Of a DNA stretch of 32,017 bases, positions 24,388 to 31,678 are shown one piece after another. Source of the stretch: a virus; the IMG/VR virus record IMGVR_UViG_3300013132_000153, positions 1 to 32,017 of that record. One strand, written 5' to 3'. Both the position numbers and the translations under genes were made by a program. Within the stretch, counting starts at the first letter, position 1; each line of letters starts with the position of its first letter. Below the pieces are notes generated by a model. That model did no database searches and was not told where the DNA came from. It saw only the letters and a list, made by a program, of their open reading frames with translations.

Positions 24388-27300
24388 ATGTCTAAACAGT
24401 TTATTGTACGATTAAGAAAAAACGGTAAAATTGTAGCTAACTCACAAATAGTTACTATAAATGGCCTGGGCGATGGCTCAGTGAGTTCCAATGATTTTTC
24501 TGATCGTATCCTACGTGCGAATTTTACTACTGTCAGTGGCGTAGCTAGTTTACGAAAGATAGTTACCACACCCGGCTGGACCTTAATTGCTACAAATCCC
24601 GCCATCAACGGTGGTATAAACCTAAATTTTAGTTGGTCAACTACACGTAGAACTGTTGATGCTATTAGTTGGTATGCTGTTTATCCTGATACCACAATAA
24701 TTTATTCTGGACCGGCACTATCAAACACCGGTTCTCCATTTAATTTATACACACCCGGAACATCGGGTAGTTTCTTTGTACCAACTTTACCGGTTGGCAC
24801 AGAACAGCAATTTCAAATTGTTTTGTATAACGGAAACCTTAGTTCGGGTACATTTTTAGCAAGATCAGGAACATGTACAGTACAAGCATTACGTTTAGAA
24901 GTTTCCGGTGCTAGCCCAATCAATGTAGGTAATACTGTATTGGTTAAGATCAAAGGTGCACCATTTGAAGTGGTAAACTACACTGGGGAAACCAGTGGTC
25001 AGGTTACATTAGATTATAAAGGTGATTTTTACGGTAGTCTAACCAGTAGTGTCACATTGGGCATTGGAAATTATACTTGGACTTTTGATGGTAGTATTAC
25101 TGATAACGTAGAACAGTTGACAGTAAAAATTACTAGTGGTAAAGCACTATCTGTGACTGGACCTAGTAAGGTTGCCAAAGGCAAAATGTTTACTGTGTTT
25201 ATCAATGGTGAACCCGGCGACGAAATCAAAGCCACTCCTAGTGGAGCGCAATTAGGACAACCACCATTATTCTTTTATCTGCCTGCCACAGGCCCGTCAG
25301 CTGGCAGCACCACAGCAGATCTTAGTAAGAATGGCAACTTAGCAATCGGTACTTACAATTGGGTATTCAGTGGTAAGACCAGTGAGCCAGCCAGAAATTA
25401 TCAAGTCAGCGTTGAAGAATTCATCCTGCGAGTTAAGGGTCCAGCTCAGGCTCTAAGTAATAGTCCAGTGGTAGTTCAGATCAGTGGTGCTCCTGAGGAA
25501 AATGTAGAAATACGCAGATCTGGAGTACAAAAACTCACTAAACGCTTGTTATCAGATGGAAACATCAATGTTGACGTCAACGCAGATCGTAGCTTAATCA
25601 GTGGAGAGTATACGTGGGAATTTGATGGTGATGCAACTTTCAATACTCCTAATCCTACTCACACTGTGACCATAGTCAGTGAATATAGCATCAATGTGTT
25701 TGATGGTGACGGCTTAACCTATAGTAATGTATATGTACAGGGACAACCGATCAATGTAGCCATACATGGTGCTCCTAGTGAAAAAATTACAGTACGCCGC
25801 GACAGTAACAACGACGGCGTACCCGATGTAACAGATCGTTATACATTCCTTGATGCATTTGGCAGCGGCAGTATCAACCTTGCTCCTACTACTTTAGCAT
25901 TAGGAAACTACATGTGGAATTTTACTGGTAATATCAGTAAGAATCGTGCTTATTGGCCAGTCAGTGTAGTGAGTGTAAAAAATATCTCAGTTACTCCAAC
26001 GAGTCCACAGACTATCTTAGTTGGTGAGCGTGCCAATGTTATTGTAGATGGCAATCCTTATGAATTAGTTACATCAACCAGAGCAGGCAGCGAATCAGTG
26101 GATTTTGCACTTGATGTAACTGGTACAGCCAGTGGTGATTTATTTAAAGGACTTAGTCCTCCGGTTGGTTCATACAAATATTATTTTAGTGGAACCAAGG
26201 CCCCTAACAAAGATTATCCATACCAGGTAAATGTGTTAGCTGCGCCTATAGTGCCTGTGACCCCAAGTTATACAGTACGTGCTAAGAATCCCCAAAACAA
26301 TTTAACAATAACCAGCGCCGGCGAAGGTGATAGTATAAAATTTGAAGTTGAGTCAGTTGGGCCTCCTCTTAACACTACCTTGGCTTATACAATAACTGGT
26401 ATTGATGGTAATGATGTCACAGTAACTAGTTTCTTATCTGGTGCATTGGTAGTTGGTGATGATGGATATACTAAGGCCACTGTAACAGGGTTCAGTAGTG
26501 TGGTATTACCTCTGCGAATGGACGAACTAACAGAAGGCACCGAGTATGTCAAGTTTCAATTGACTATTGCTCCTACTGCTAATGTAACCATACCAATCAC
26601 TGATACCAGCAAGTCACAGTTAGCAATGATTGTTCATCGTGGTGGCAGTAACCAAGTACGCGAAGGTCAAGTTGCTATATTTGATGTGACTACCAGCAAC
26701 GTACCAAACGGGCGTACTCTATATTATAGAGTTTTTAAAGCAGCTGGTTATAATGAAGTGGTAGCACTAGACTTCCAAGGTGGTAGCTTGGGTGTTGAAA
26801 ATAGTTTAGTTCGTGGTAGTTTCACTGTGACAGCAGATGATTCAACCGGAATTGGGTCTGGCAGTTTCCAATTTAATATTGCCAGTGATTCATTTATTGA
26901 TGCTGATGAAGCATTTATTGTGCAAGTATGGAAAGACCCAAGTAATAAAAATACCATGGTTGGTATAACTAATGTACCTATTAGTATAATTGATGCTAAT
27001 ACACCTAGTGCCGATTTTGAAATTACTAACTTTTATATTCTTAGTGTAGTAGATCAGTGCATCGATGCATTTTGGTCAGTGACTGGTAATATCATTGCAC
27101 ACGAAGTTAGATACACACCAAATGCTAGTAACTATAACTCTGATAATAATTATCAGGCCTACAGTATCATAAATCCCGGTAATGCAGTATTCACTGAGCT
27201 AAGTTGGGGGCCGATACCAGTCGGTCTACAAACAGAATCTGGATTCACGCATACTTTTAGACTATGGGTGACTGGTACAGATGGTACAAGAAAATATCGC

Positions 27301-29007
27301 GATGTAACAGCATTGATTCGTCATCCAGCTAGTTTAGTAAATTACGGGCTAAACACTGTTAGTAATGTACCGTTCTTAGTGAACGAAGGCGAATTCTTAG
27401 ACATGATTGTCGACAGTAATTCCAGTGGATCTGTGTTTATTACATTCGACATGGCCGGGCAGATGACCAGTAATGTTACGTCTAGTGCTCTAAGTCTTAA
27501 CACAAGTACCGGTAGATGGACTAGAGTTTTTAGAGTAACTAGTACCGAGGACACAGCATATACCGGAAACAGAGATGTCAATGTACAGATACGTACCGGC
27601 AGCATAACAGGTAATATTAAAGTACAAAAGCCTGTAACCATTGTTGAAGATGATCCGAATTATTCGGGATGGACTATTGAGCCAGCTGATGTTGATGACG
27701 TTATAGGGGGTGGTTCGTCGGCTGTGTTTGATGTGACAATACCAAGTGGTCAAAGAACAGCCGCGCAAGGACAAACATTTTATTGGTTCCTTACAGTACC
27801 AAGTTCAAACACAGCCTTTTCGGGGTCGGCGGTTAGCTCAAGCAATCGCAGTGGAACCGTGGTAATTCCAAGCACACATCCATTTCAGATTTCGGTGCCC
27901 ACTAACACCATAACTGGTGCAGCACAACAAACAGAATTAGTTATTGCAATCACTAATTCTATAACTGGAACTCAAGTAGGTAGAAGTAGCGTACTAACTA
28001 TAGCTTCTGCACCAACAATAACATATCCTACAACATCAACACATGGCACACTGTTTTCCTGGAGCATTTCCGGTGCTCAGCCTAATGAAGGATGGTTTGC
28101 TCAAACTACTACAAACTGGCCTGGTGGCGGAGCAGCGTCAAGAATACCTGGCGTAGGGTACTTGTATGTAAATGCGTCTGGTAGTGCAAGTTATACCGAC
28201 GGTAATTGGGGTTCAATTGCACCTGGCTATACAACCAACACAGGCGCAGTTACAGTGCGCTTCACTTTTGAAAAGTCTGGACTAACTGTGGATAAATCCC
28301 ATACAGTAAGTGCAGCAGCAACTACAGCAGCACCGACCACAGCAACACCGACCACAGCAACACCGACCACAGCAACACCGACCACAGCAACACCAACCAC
28401 AGCAACACCGACCACTTCTGGTACCACAGCCGCACCAGCAACCACCGTGTCGCCTACTACATCAAGTGCCAATCCTTATGCTGGCAATTTACAGTTTGGA
28501 AGAGTCCCTACTGGACAAGTAGATGGGGATGGTGTACCTATCGCGTATGATGGATTTAAATATGCAAATAAGGGAAATATTACACGTATTGTAGTAAAGA
28601 CAAGACTTTCTGGCGCATTATTACCGTCTGAATATGATCAAATGACAGACCCACTCGGGGCCGAAGAAGTTCGTTATGACAGTACTTGGCCCGATAGCAG
28701 TTATTATGATTCCGATGGCGTACAGCAGCCAATAAGTTATGCTCTACCTGCTAATAATGTACTTAAAGTCTTCCCAACTAGTATAGGACACAGTTATGAA
28801 CAGTATGTCCAATTGGACGGTGGTCGTCTCGCATCTAGAATATTTGTGTACGAAAATAACAGCTCCACACCCAATTGGAGTTCGACACACAGTTCTAATC
28901 CTTCAGACTTTGAAAGATCGGGCGGAACTATGACCAGCGGCGGTGGTGACATTGATGGTAATGTTGAGCCATTGACCACTACAACTACAACATTACCCCC
29001 AGCGTAG
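24388..29007 (+). CDS. Ig-like and Calx-beta-like repeat virion protein, probable adhesin B (1539 aa)
   Basis: Residues ~170-620 carry about five repeats like those of the preceding protein: KIKGAPFEVVNY, FINGEPGDEIKA, QISGAPEENVEI, AIHGAPSEKITV, VDGNPYELVTS, most closing with a strand like GNYTWTFDGSI or GTYNWVFSGKT. Residues ~640-870 resemble Calx-beta modules (GEGDSIKFEVESVGP, DELTEGTEYVKFQL; then REGQVAIFDVTTS, SFIDADEAFIVQVW). Residues ~1310-1365 are a Thr/Ala/Pro linker with a TPTTA repeat. The final ~170 residues form a separate domain ending in a Thr run and PPA. No enzyme motif is visible. It overlaps the convergent minus-strand gene by 15 bases. Tail-exterior adhesin or head-decoration protein are both possible; location next to fibre genes favours the tail. 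Confidence 0.7.
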   Translation: MSKQFIVRLRKNGKIVANSQIVTINGLGDGSVSSNDFSDRILRANFTTVSGVASLRKIVTTPGWTLIATNPAINGGINLNFSWSTTRRTVDAISWYAVYPDTTIIYSGPALSNTGSPFNLYTPGTSGSFFVPTLPVGTEQQFQIVLYNGNLSSGTFLARSGTCTVQALRLEVSGASPINVGNTVLVKIKGAPFEVVNYTGETSGQVTLDYKGDFYGSLTSSVTLGIGNYTWTFDGSITDNVEQLTVKITSGKALSVTGPSKVAKGKMFTVFINGEPGDEIKATPSGAQLGQPPLFFYLPATGPSAGSTTADLSKNGNLAIGTYNWVFSGKTSEPARNYQVSVEEFILRVKGPAQALSNSPVVVQISGAPEENVEIRRSGVQKLTKRLLSDGNINVDVNADRSLISGEYTWEFDGDATFNTPNPTHTVTIVSEYSINVFDGDGLTYSNVYVQGQPINVAIHGAPSEKITVRRDSNNDGVPDVTDRYTFLDAFGSGSINLAPTTLALGNYMWNFTGNISKNRAYWPVSVVSVKNISVTPTSPQTILVGERANVIVDGNPYELVTSTRAGSESVDFALDVTGTASGDLFKGLSPPVGSYKYYFSGTKAPNKDYPYQVNVLAAPIVPVTPSYTVRAKNPQNNLTITSAGEGDSIKFEVESVGPPLNTTLAYTITGIDGNDVTVTSFLSGALVVGDDGYTKATVTGFSSVVLPLRMDELTEGTEYVKFQLTIAPTANVTIPITDTSKSQLAMIVHRGGSNQVREGQVAIFDVTTSNVPNGRTLYYRVFKAAGYNEVVALDFQGGSLGVENSLVRGSFTVTADDSTGIGSGSFQFNIASDSFIDADEAFIVQVWKDPSNKNTMVGITNVPISIIDANTPSADFEITNFYILSVVDQCIDAFWSVTGNIIAHEVRYTPNASNYNSDNNYQAYSIINPGNAVFTELSWGPIPVGLQTESGFTHTFRLWVTGTDGTRKYRDVTALIRHPASLVNYGLNTVSNVPFLVNEGEFLDMIVDSNSSGSVFITFDMAGQMTSNVTSSALSLNTSTGRWTRVFRVTSTEDTAYTGNRDVNVQIRTGSITGNIKVQKPVTIVEDDPNYSGWTIEPADVDDVIGGGSSAVFDVTIPSGQRTAAQGQTFYWFLTVPSSNTAFSGSAVSSSNRSGTVVIPSTHPFQISVPTNTITGAAQQTELVIAITNSITGTQVGRSSVLTIASAPTITYPTTSTHGTLFSWSISGAQPNEGWFAQTTTNWPGGGAASRIPGVGYLYVNASGSASYTDGNWGSIAPGYTTNTGAVTVRFTFEKSGLTVDKSHTVSAAATTAAPTTATPTTATPTTATPTTATPTTATPTTSGTTAAPATTVSPTTSSANPYAGNLQFGRVPTGQVDGDGVPIAYDGFKYANKGNITRIVVKTRLSGALLPSEYDQMTDPLGAEEVRYDSTWPDSSYYDSDGVQQPISYALPANNVLKVFPTSIGHSYEQYVQLDGGRLASRIFVYENNSSTPNWSSTHSSNPSDFERSGGTMTSGGGDIDGNVEPLTTTTTTLPPA
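28332..28415 (+). repeat. 15-bp tandem repeat, about 5.6 copies, encoding TPTTA
   Basis: The unit ACCGACCACAGCAAC is repeated perfectly four times from 28332, once with a single G-to-A change (28392-28406), and then partially to 28415. It codes for a Thr/Pro/Ala-rich linker. As the unit is a multiple of three, copy-number slippage changes linker length but keeps the frame. Confidence 0.95.
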
Positions 29008-29223
29008 TAAAAAGTAAGTAATATCCTGCTCGGTCAAACGAGCAGCGATCTGGTACTTATACCCGTATAACATATAATCCACCTGACGCTGCCAGATAGG
29101 TGTTTCGAGAGCGTTTTCCATAACCCACCGGCCTTTCTCACTTTGTTGAAATTCCCATAAGTGATGACCAGCGTAGAGATCTGGATCATCTACATCTCCC
29201 ATAGAGAATTCATGTACTACAAT
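28993..29223 (-). CDS. Small conserved-looking phage protein of unknown function
   Basis: The frame reads IVVHEFSMGDVDDPDLYAG, then HLWEFQQSEKGRWVM and a Tyr-rich YGYKYQIAARL tail. This strongly resembles a short hypothetical family in T4-like phages (memory, not searched), in which conservation begins before the Met of MGD. No ATG, GTG or TTG stands at that point. An ATT codon at 29223 lies one base after the thyX TAG, with AGGG seven bases upstream, so I place the start there. Alternatives are ATG 29202 (69 aa) or ATG 29334 (113 aa, overlapping thyX by 110 bases, unlikely). The stop overlaps the convergent adhesin gene by 15 bases. The frame is probably real; start and function are uncertain. 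Confidence 0.6.
   Translation of the reverse strand: MVVHEFSMGDVDDPDLYAGHHLWEFQQSEKGRWVMENALETPIWQRQVDYMLYGYKYQIAARLTEQDITYFLLRWG
29026..29045. terminator. Possible transcription terminator hairpin between convergent genes
   Basis: CTGCTCG and CGAGCAG form a perfect 7-bp stem with a 6-base loop (GTCAAA), starting 18 bases after the plus-strand stop at 29007. No U-tract follows directly on either strand. It also lies inside the coding region of the opposing gene, so it may be chance or may need another factor. Confidence 0.3.
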
Positions 29224-29224
29224 A

Positions 29225-29920
29225 CTACGACCCTGACCCTGACTCTGCGGCAAGGGATTCTGCCATTGGGAAGATTTGGGTAATAGCTGCGGCACAAGCC
29301 CTGGCAACTTCGACATGTTCTTGCTGAGTGCCATGGGCGCTCCTTAATTCAATATAGTGTATCCATGATCTCAACGTACCATTCATGTACAATCGACTTT
29401 CCATTAAGCCTTCGGGTAGTACTGCGCGAGCCTGTTCTTTGGCAATACCATTTTGTATAGCCCATTCATAAGCAAACTTGGCTTCTCGTATAACATTGTC
29501 CTGCAAGGCTTGCCAAGAGTCTTGGATAAGACTATTGTTGGTAGGAATACTATTCTGTCTATTCTTAGGATCCTGTAACCTAGCTTCACGATGTACAAAG
29601 TTTAAGTCCTTTGTTGGATCAGCATAGCGTTGGCTAAACTCTTGGAAACTGAAACTACGATGGCGTAGGATTTGTCTAGCAATATCTCTAGTAGTAGTAA
29701 TTTCTAAACAGGCACTAACCATTTCCAGTGGTGACCAGTGCTGATGTTTAATCAAATAACGAATAAGTCGTTCACTGGTTTCTGTGTTTAATTGATTGCT
29801 GGGATTACTTACACGGGCGCAATAAGCAATAAGATCCTGTGCATCGGGTGGGAGATGTCGTTCATATTCCGCTAACATCTCCTTAGCGGCCTGCGAATAA
29901 CTAATTAGTTTTACTTTCAT
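29225..29920 (-). CDS. thyX: Flavin-dependent thymidylate synthase ThyX
   Basis: ThyX makes dTMP from dUMP using methylenetetrahydrofolate and FAD with NADPH, supplying thymidine for phage DNA synthesis. The 231-aa length is normal for the family. The signature RHRSFSFQEFSQRY at ~84-97 fits the RHR-x7-S motif exactly, and a C-terminal ESRLYMNGTLRSWIHYIELR, then a R-S-A-H-G-T-Q-Q-E-H segment, matches the ThyX substrate-binding end. The start ATG overlaps the upstream gene's TGA (ATGA, 29917-29920), so translation is probably coupled. AAAGGA lies only three bases before the ATG. The last residues (ESGSGS) come from a small TCAGGG duplication right at the end. It is the only recognised metabolic enzyme in the window. 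Confidence 0.96.
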   Translation of the reverse strand: MKVKLISYSQAAKEMLAEYERHLPPDAQDLIAYCARVSNPSNQLNTETSERLIRYLIKHQHWSPLEMVSACLEITTTRDIARQILRHRSFSFQEFSQRYADPTKDLNFVHREARLQDPKNRQNSIPTNNSLIQDSWQALQDNVIREAKFAYEWAIQNGIAKEQARAVLPEGLMESRLYMNGTLRSWIHYIELRSAHGTQQEHVEVARACAAAITQIFPMAESLAAESGSGS

Positions 29921-30255
29921 AAGTCCTTTAAGATTTCATCAGTGATAGGTTGAACACGTTGAGCAACATTGTCGATACTGATCAAAAAGTCTATATCAAT
30001 GATAAAATCCTCAATGGCCTTGAATTTAAGATCTAACATTTGTTCAATGGCCGAAGGATCGCTACCTGATTCAAGAAGCTGTTTAATATCAATGTCTACT
30101 CTAGTTCCATCTATTAAGTTTACACTGATTGTCAACAATAAGTCAATTGGTATATTGCCCTTATCTACATCTCGTAAAATGCTTTTCCACTTAGCTTTTT
30201 CTGAAACACTAATCTTTTTTAGTCTTGGTGGCTTTTTTCTTGGTGGTCGGGGCAT
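29917..30255 (-). CDS. Unknown phage protein, 112 aa
   Basis: I recognise no named family. The N-terminus is basic and Pro-rich (MPRPPRKKPPRLKK); the rest is acidic and mostly helical with one strand pair (LLLTISVNLIDGTRVDIDIK), then helices and an ending VQPITDEILKDL. The ATG start at 30255 overlaps the upstream gene by 47 bases and has no Shine-Dalgarno. An alternative is the ATT at 30213, where it overlaps the upstream TAG as ATTAG and where the conserved-looking part (ISVSEKAKW) begins; that would give 98 aa. The stop overlaps the thyX start. The basic tail could contact nucleic acid or another protein, but this is a guess. Confidence 0.65.
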   Translation of the reverse strand: MPRPPRKKPPRLKKISVSEKAKWKSILRDVDKGNIPIDLLLTISVNLIDGTRVDIDIKQLLESGSDPSAIEQMLDLKFKAIEDFIIDIDFLISIDNVAQRVQPITDEILKDL

Positions 30256-30859
30256 TTAGGTTAGGGTCCAAACTTTTTGCTTCTGTTTCCAACACTTCTG
30301 CTTCTTGTAATAATCTAGCAGCATCTGCTCGCATACGATTAGCTTGTTGTAGCCTGTCTCGAGCTAGCTGACTATCACTCAAAACATCAGCTATTGATTC
30401 TTCTACTACTGCATTTGCTTGAACTGGTTCACCTAGATCACGACCAGGTTTTTTCCGAGCAGCTTTTTCTTTAGCTCGTTCAATATCTTGAAGACGTTTG
30501 GTTGCAGCTTCACCTTTTTCCATTTCGTCTAATATAGTATTTAACTCATCCAACTGTATTTTGCTATTGTTGTTGGGAGTGATAGTAACTTGACTGGTTT
30601 GAACTTTTTTGATCAATCCATCGGCGTGCAAGGCTTCAAGAGCGTTACGTCCGTCGGGTAGTATGTTTCTATGCAGTACATCGCTGAAACTTTTAGCTTG
30701 TTGACCGGTACTACCTTCCAAGATTTTCATTATGTTATCGTGGTATAGACTTGGCAGTGAATCGCTGTAGCTCACTAAACACATATGTTCTTCGCCAGGG
30801 ACTTCTCTAAACAACAATATTATTCGTTTACCCTTGTGGGTACCAACATGTTTCATCAT
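30209..30859 (-). CDS. Unknown phage protein, 216 aa, with long charged helical tail
   Basis: The N-terminal half is compact: KHVGTHKGKRIILLFREVPG, EEHMCLVSYSDSLPSLYHD, then a region with LPDGRNALEALHADGLIKKV. From about residue 105 it becomes highly charged and helical (LDEMEKGEAATKRLQDIERA, RLQQANRMRADAARLLQEAE), consistent with a coiled coil, and it ends in a Lys-rich tail (TKKKATKTKKD). A strong AAGGAG (30867-30872) stands seven bases before the first ATG, and that ATG overlaps the upstream TGA (ATGA), so both coupling and direct initiation are possible. The first half looks like a protein widespread in T4-like phages (memory), but I can name no function. The tail suggests oligomerisation or DNA/RNA contact. 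Confidence 0.8.
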   Translation of the reverse strand: MMKHVGTHKGKRIILLFREVPGEEHMCLVSYSDSLPSLYHDNIMKILEGSTGQQAKSFSDVLHRNILPDGRNALEALHADGLIKKVQTSQVTITPNNNSKIQLDELNTILDEMEKGEAATKRLQDIERAKEKAARKKPGRDLGEPVQANAVVEESIADVLSDSQLARDRLQQANRMRADAARLLQEAEVLETEAKSLDPNLNAPTTKKKATKTKKD

Positions 30860-31074
30860 GATTGATCTCCTTGGTCGGACATGGGTTTCTTGACCTCAAC
30901 ACCGGCACCTTCTAAAAAGGTAACCAGACGGTCATACAGTTGACCTACCACTGTTAGTTCATTGATTTTCCAAACTCCTCGTTCGGTAACTACTCTGAGG
31001 ATTTCAACGACCGATGCAATATCTTGCAGCGTAATATTTGGTCGCTGTTCTGGACTATTTGATTCTTCAGACAT
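30856..31074 (-). CDS. Small unknown phage protein, 72 aa
   Basis: I choose ATG 31074 because GGAG (31082-31085) lies seven bases upstream; the frame stays open to ATG 31125, but that 17-residue extension (MAPNLSLNK...) lacks a ribosome site. The product is mainly helical: ITLQDIASVVEILRVVTERG, then KINELTVVGQLYDRLVTFLE. It resembles small hypothetical proteins of T4-like phages with a 'QDla..v.iidv...RG.f...El..VG..yd.l..FLe' pattern (memory). The function is unknown. It ends in an ATGA overlap with the 216-aa gene, so the two are probably made together. Confidence 0.75.
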   Translation of the reverse strand: MSEESNSPEQRPNITLQDIASVVEILRVVTERGVWKINELTVVGQLYDRLVTFLEGAGVEVKKPMSDQGDQS

Positions 31075-31125
31075 TAGAGCACTCCATAATCTAGTACGTT
31101 TATTTAACGATAGATTAGGAGCCAA

Positions 31126-31416
31126 TTAAAATTTGTTTAGCTCTGGTAGTACAATAGCAAAATAACTAGCTTCACTGTGAATTTCAAAAGCAGCTCTTTT
31201 GTTCATGGTGACATATTTTTTGTTACTGGTTGAGTCACGATTGATAGAGTAAGCATCACCAAAATAAAAACGACCCTGCAGATTTTCCCAAATCCAGTCG
31301 CGTAATCGTTTTTCCGCAGTGGTAATACCAAAGTCCACCGCAAAAAAATGCGGTGGACAATGTTCCAGTTCACGTAGACCAAATGTGTTAAGCGGGTTAG
31401 GCTGATACTTTCTCAC
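31126..31416 (-). CDS. Unknown phage protein, ~96 aa
   Basis: I place the start at GTG 31416, with a weak GAAG six bases upstream and a 20-base overlap with the previous gene. A TTG at 31434 would give 102 aa with no ribosome site. The body reads LEHCPPHFFAVDFG, then EKRLRDWIWENLQGRFYFGD and a C-terminal strand set (YVTMNKRAAFEIHSEASYFA), a small alpha/beta fold. The WIWENL-GRFYF pattern looks conserved in T4-like phages (memory), but has no function I know. The CPPHFFAVDF stretch is encoded by a perfect 10-bp inverted repeat. A 51-base gap to the next start is one of the few gaps in the minus operon. Confidence 0.7.
   Translation of the reverse strand: MRKYQPNPLNTFGLRELEHCPPHFFAVDFGITTAEKRLRDWIWENLQGRFYFGDAYSINRDSTSNKKYVTMNKRAAFEIHSEASYFAIVLPELNKF
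31333..31358 (-). other. Perfect 10-bp stem-loop inside a coding region
   Basis: GTCCACCGCA and TGCGGTGGAC pair without mismatch around a 6-base loop, which is UUUUUU in the minus-strand mRNA. In that mRNA the hairpin is followed by UUUGG. It is too long and GC-rich to be expected often in this AT-rich DNA. It may act as an RNA stability, pausing or protein-binding element, or simply be fixed by codon choice for CPPHFFAVDF. Confidence 0.6.
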
Positions 31417-31678
31417 GGTCGTCTTCGATAACAATGTTAGGGCGATCTAGATCCGCTTGAGATACTTCAGGCATGGTCAAACGGTCTTCAAGGCACACTT
31501 GAGCAGCCTCAACGAAAGTCTGCATCAAATGGGTCTGTTTGGTAATATCTGCAATCTCAGCACTACGAGCTAGATCATCTAAGGCTTGTTCACACTTGAA
31601 CAACCTCCGCTGAAAATCTAAGATAAGCTCTCGTGCTGCCTTGATCTTGGTGACTGATTTAGGATCAATAATTTCCAT
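31397..31678 (-). CDS. Small helical protein of unknown function, 93 aa
   Basis: The ATG overlaps the upstream stop as TAATG (31676-31680), and a strong AAGGAG (31689-31694) lies ten bases upstream, inside the end of the VWA-type gene. The product is almost all helical: KIKAARELILDFQRRLFKCE, then LARSAEIADI and TFVEAAQVCLEDRL, followed by an acidic tail with IVIEDDREKV. This could be a short coiled coil or helical bundle acting as an adaptor. I recognise no family. The tight coupling to the VWA-type gene suggests the two products are made together. Confidence 0.75.
   Translation of the reverse strand: MEIIDPKSVTKIKAARELILDFQRRLFKCEQALDDLARSAEIADITKQTHLMQTFVEAAQVCLEDRLTMPEVSQADLDRPNIVIEDDREKVSA

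Noticed and set aside
27342-27774. Two overlapping minus-strand frames under the 1539-aa adhesin
   Set aside because: They lie fully inside a long plus-strand gene with clear repeat domains and have no motifs of their own.
28332-28415. CRISPR-like array
   Set aside because: The units abut each other without spacers, are only 15 bp and keep a coding frame.
28227-28472. Minus-strand frame with VVGVAVVG repeats
   Set aside because: It is the antisense reading of the TPTTA tandem repeat inside the long adhesin gene; the repetition comes from the coding strand.
28310-28522. Plus-strand frame rich in QQHRP
   Set aside because: Out-of-frame shadow of the same 15-bp repeat; the adhesin frame runs uninterrupted through it.
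29969-30259. Plus-strand 96-aa frame opposite the 112-aa gene
   Set aside because: No ribosome site or recognisable motif; the minus frame fits the overlapping operon and has a better composition.
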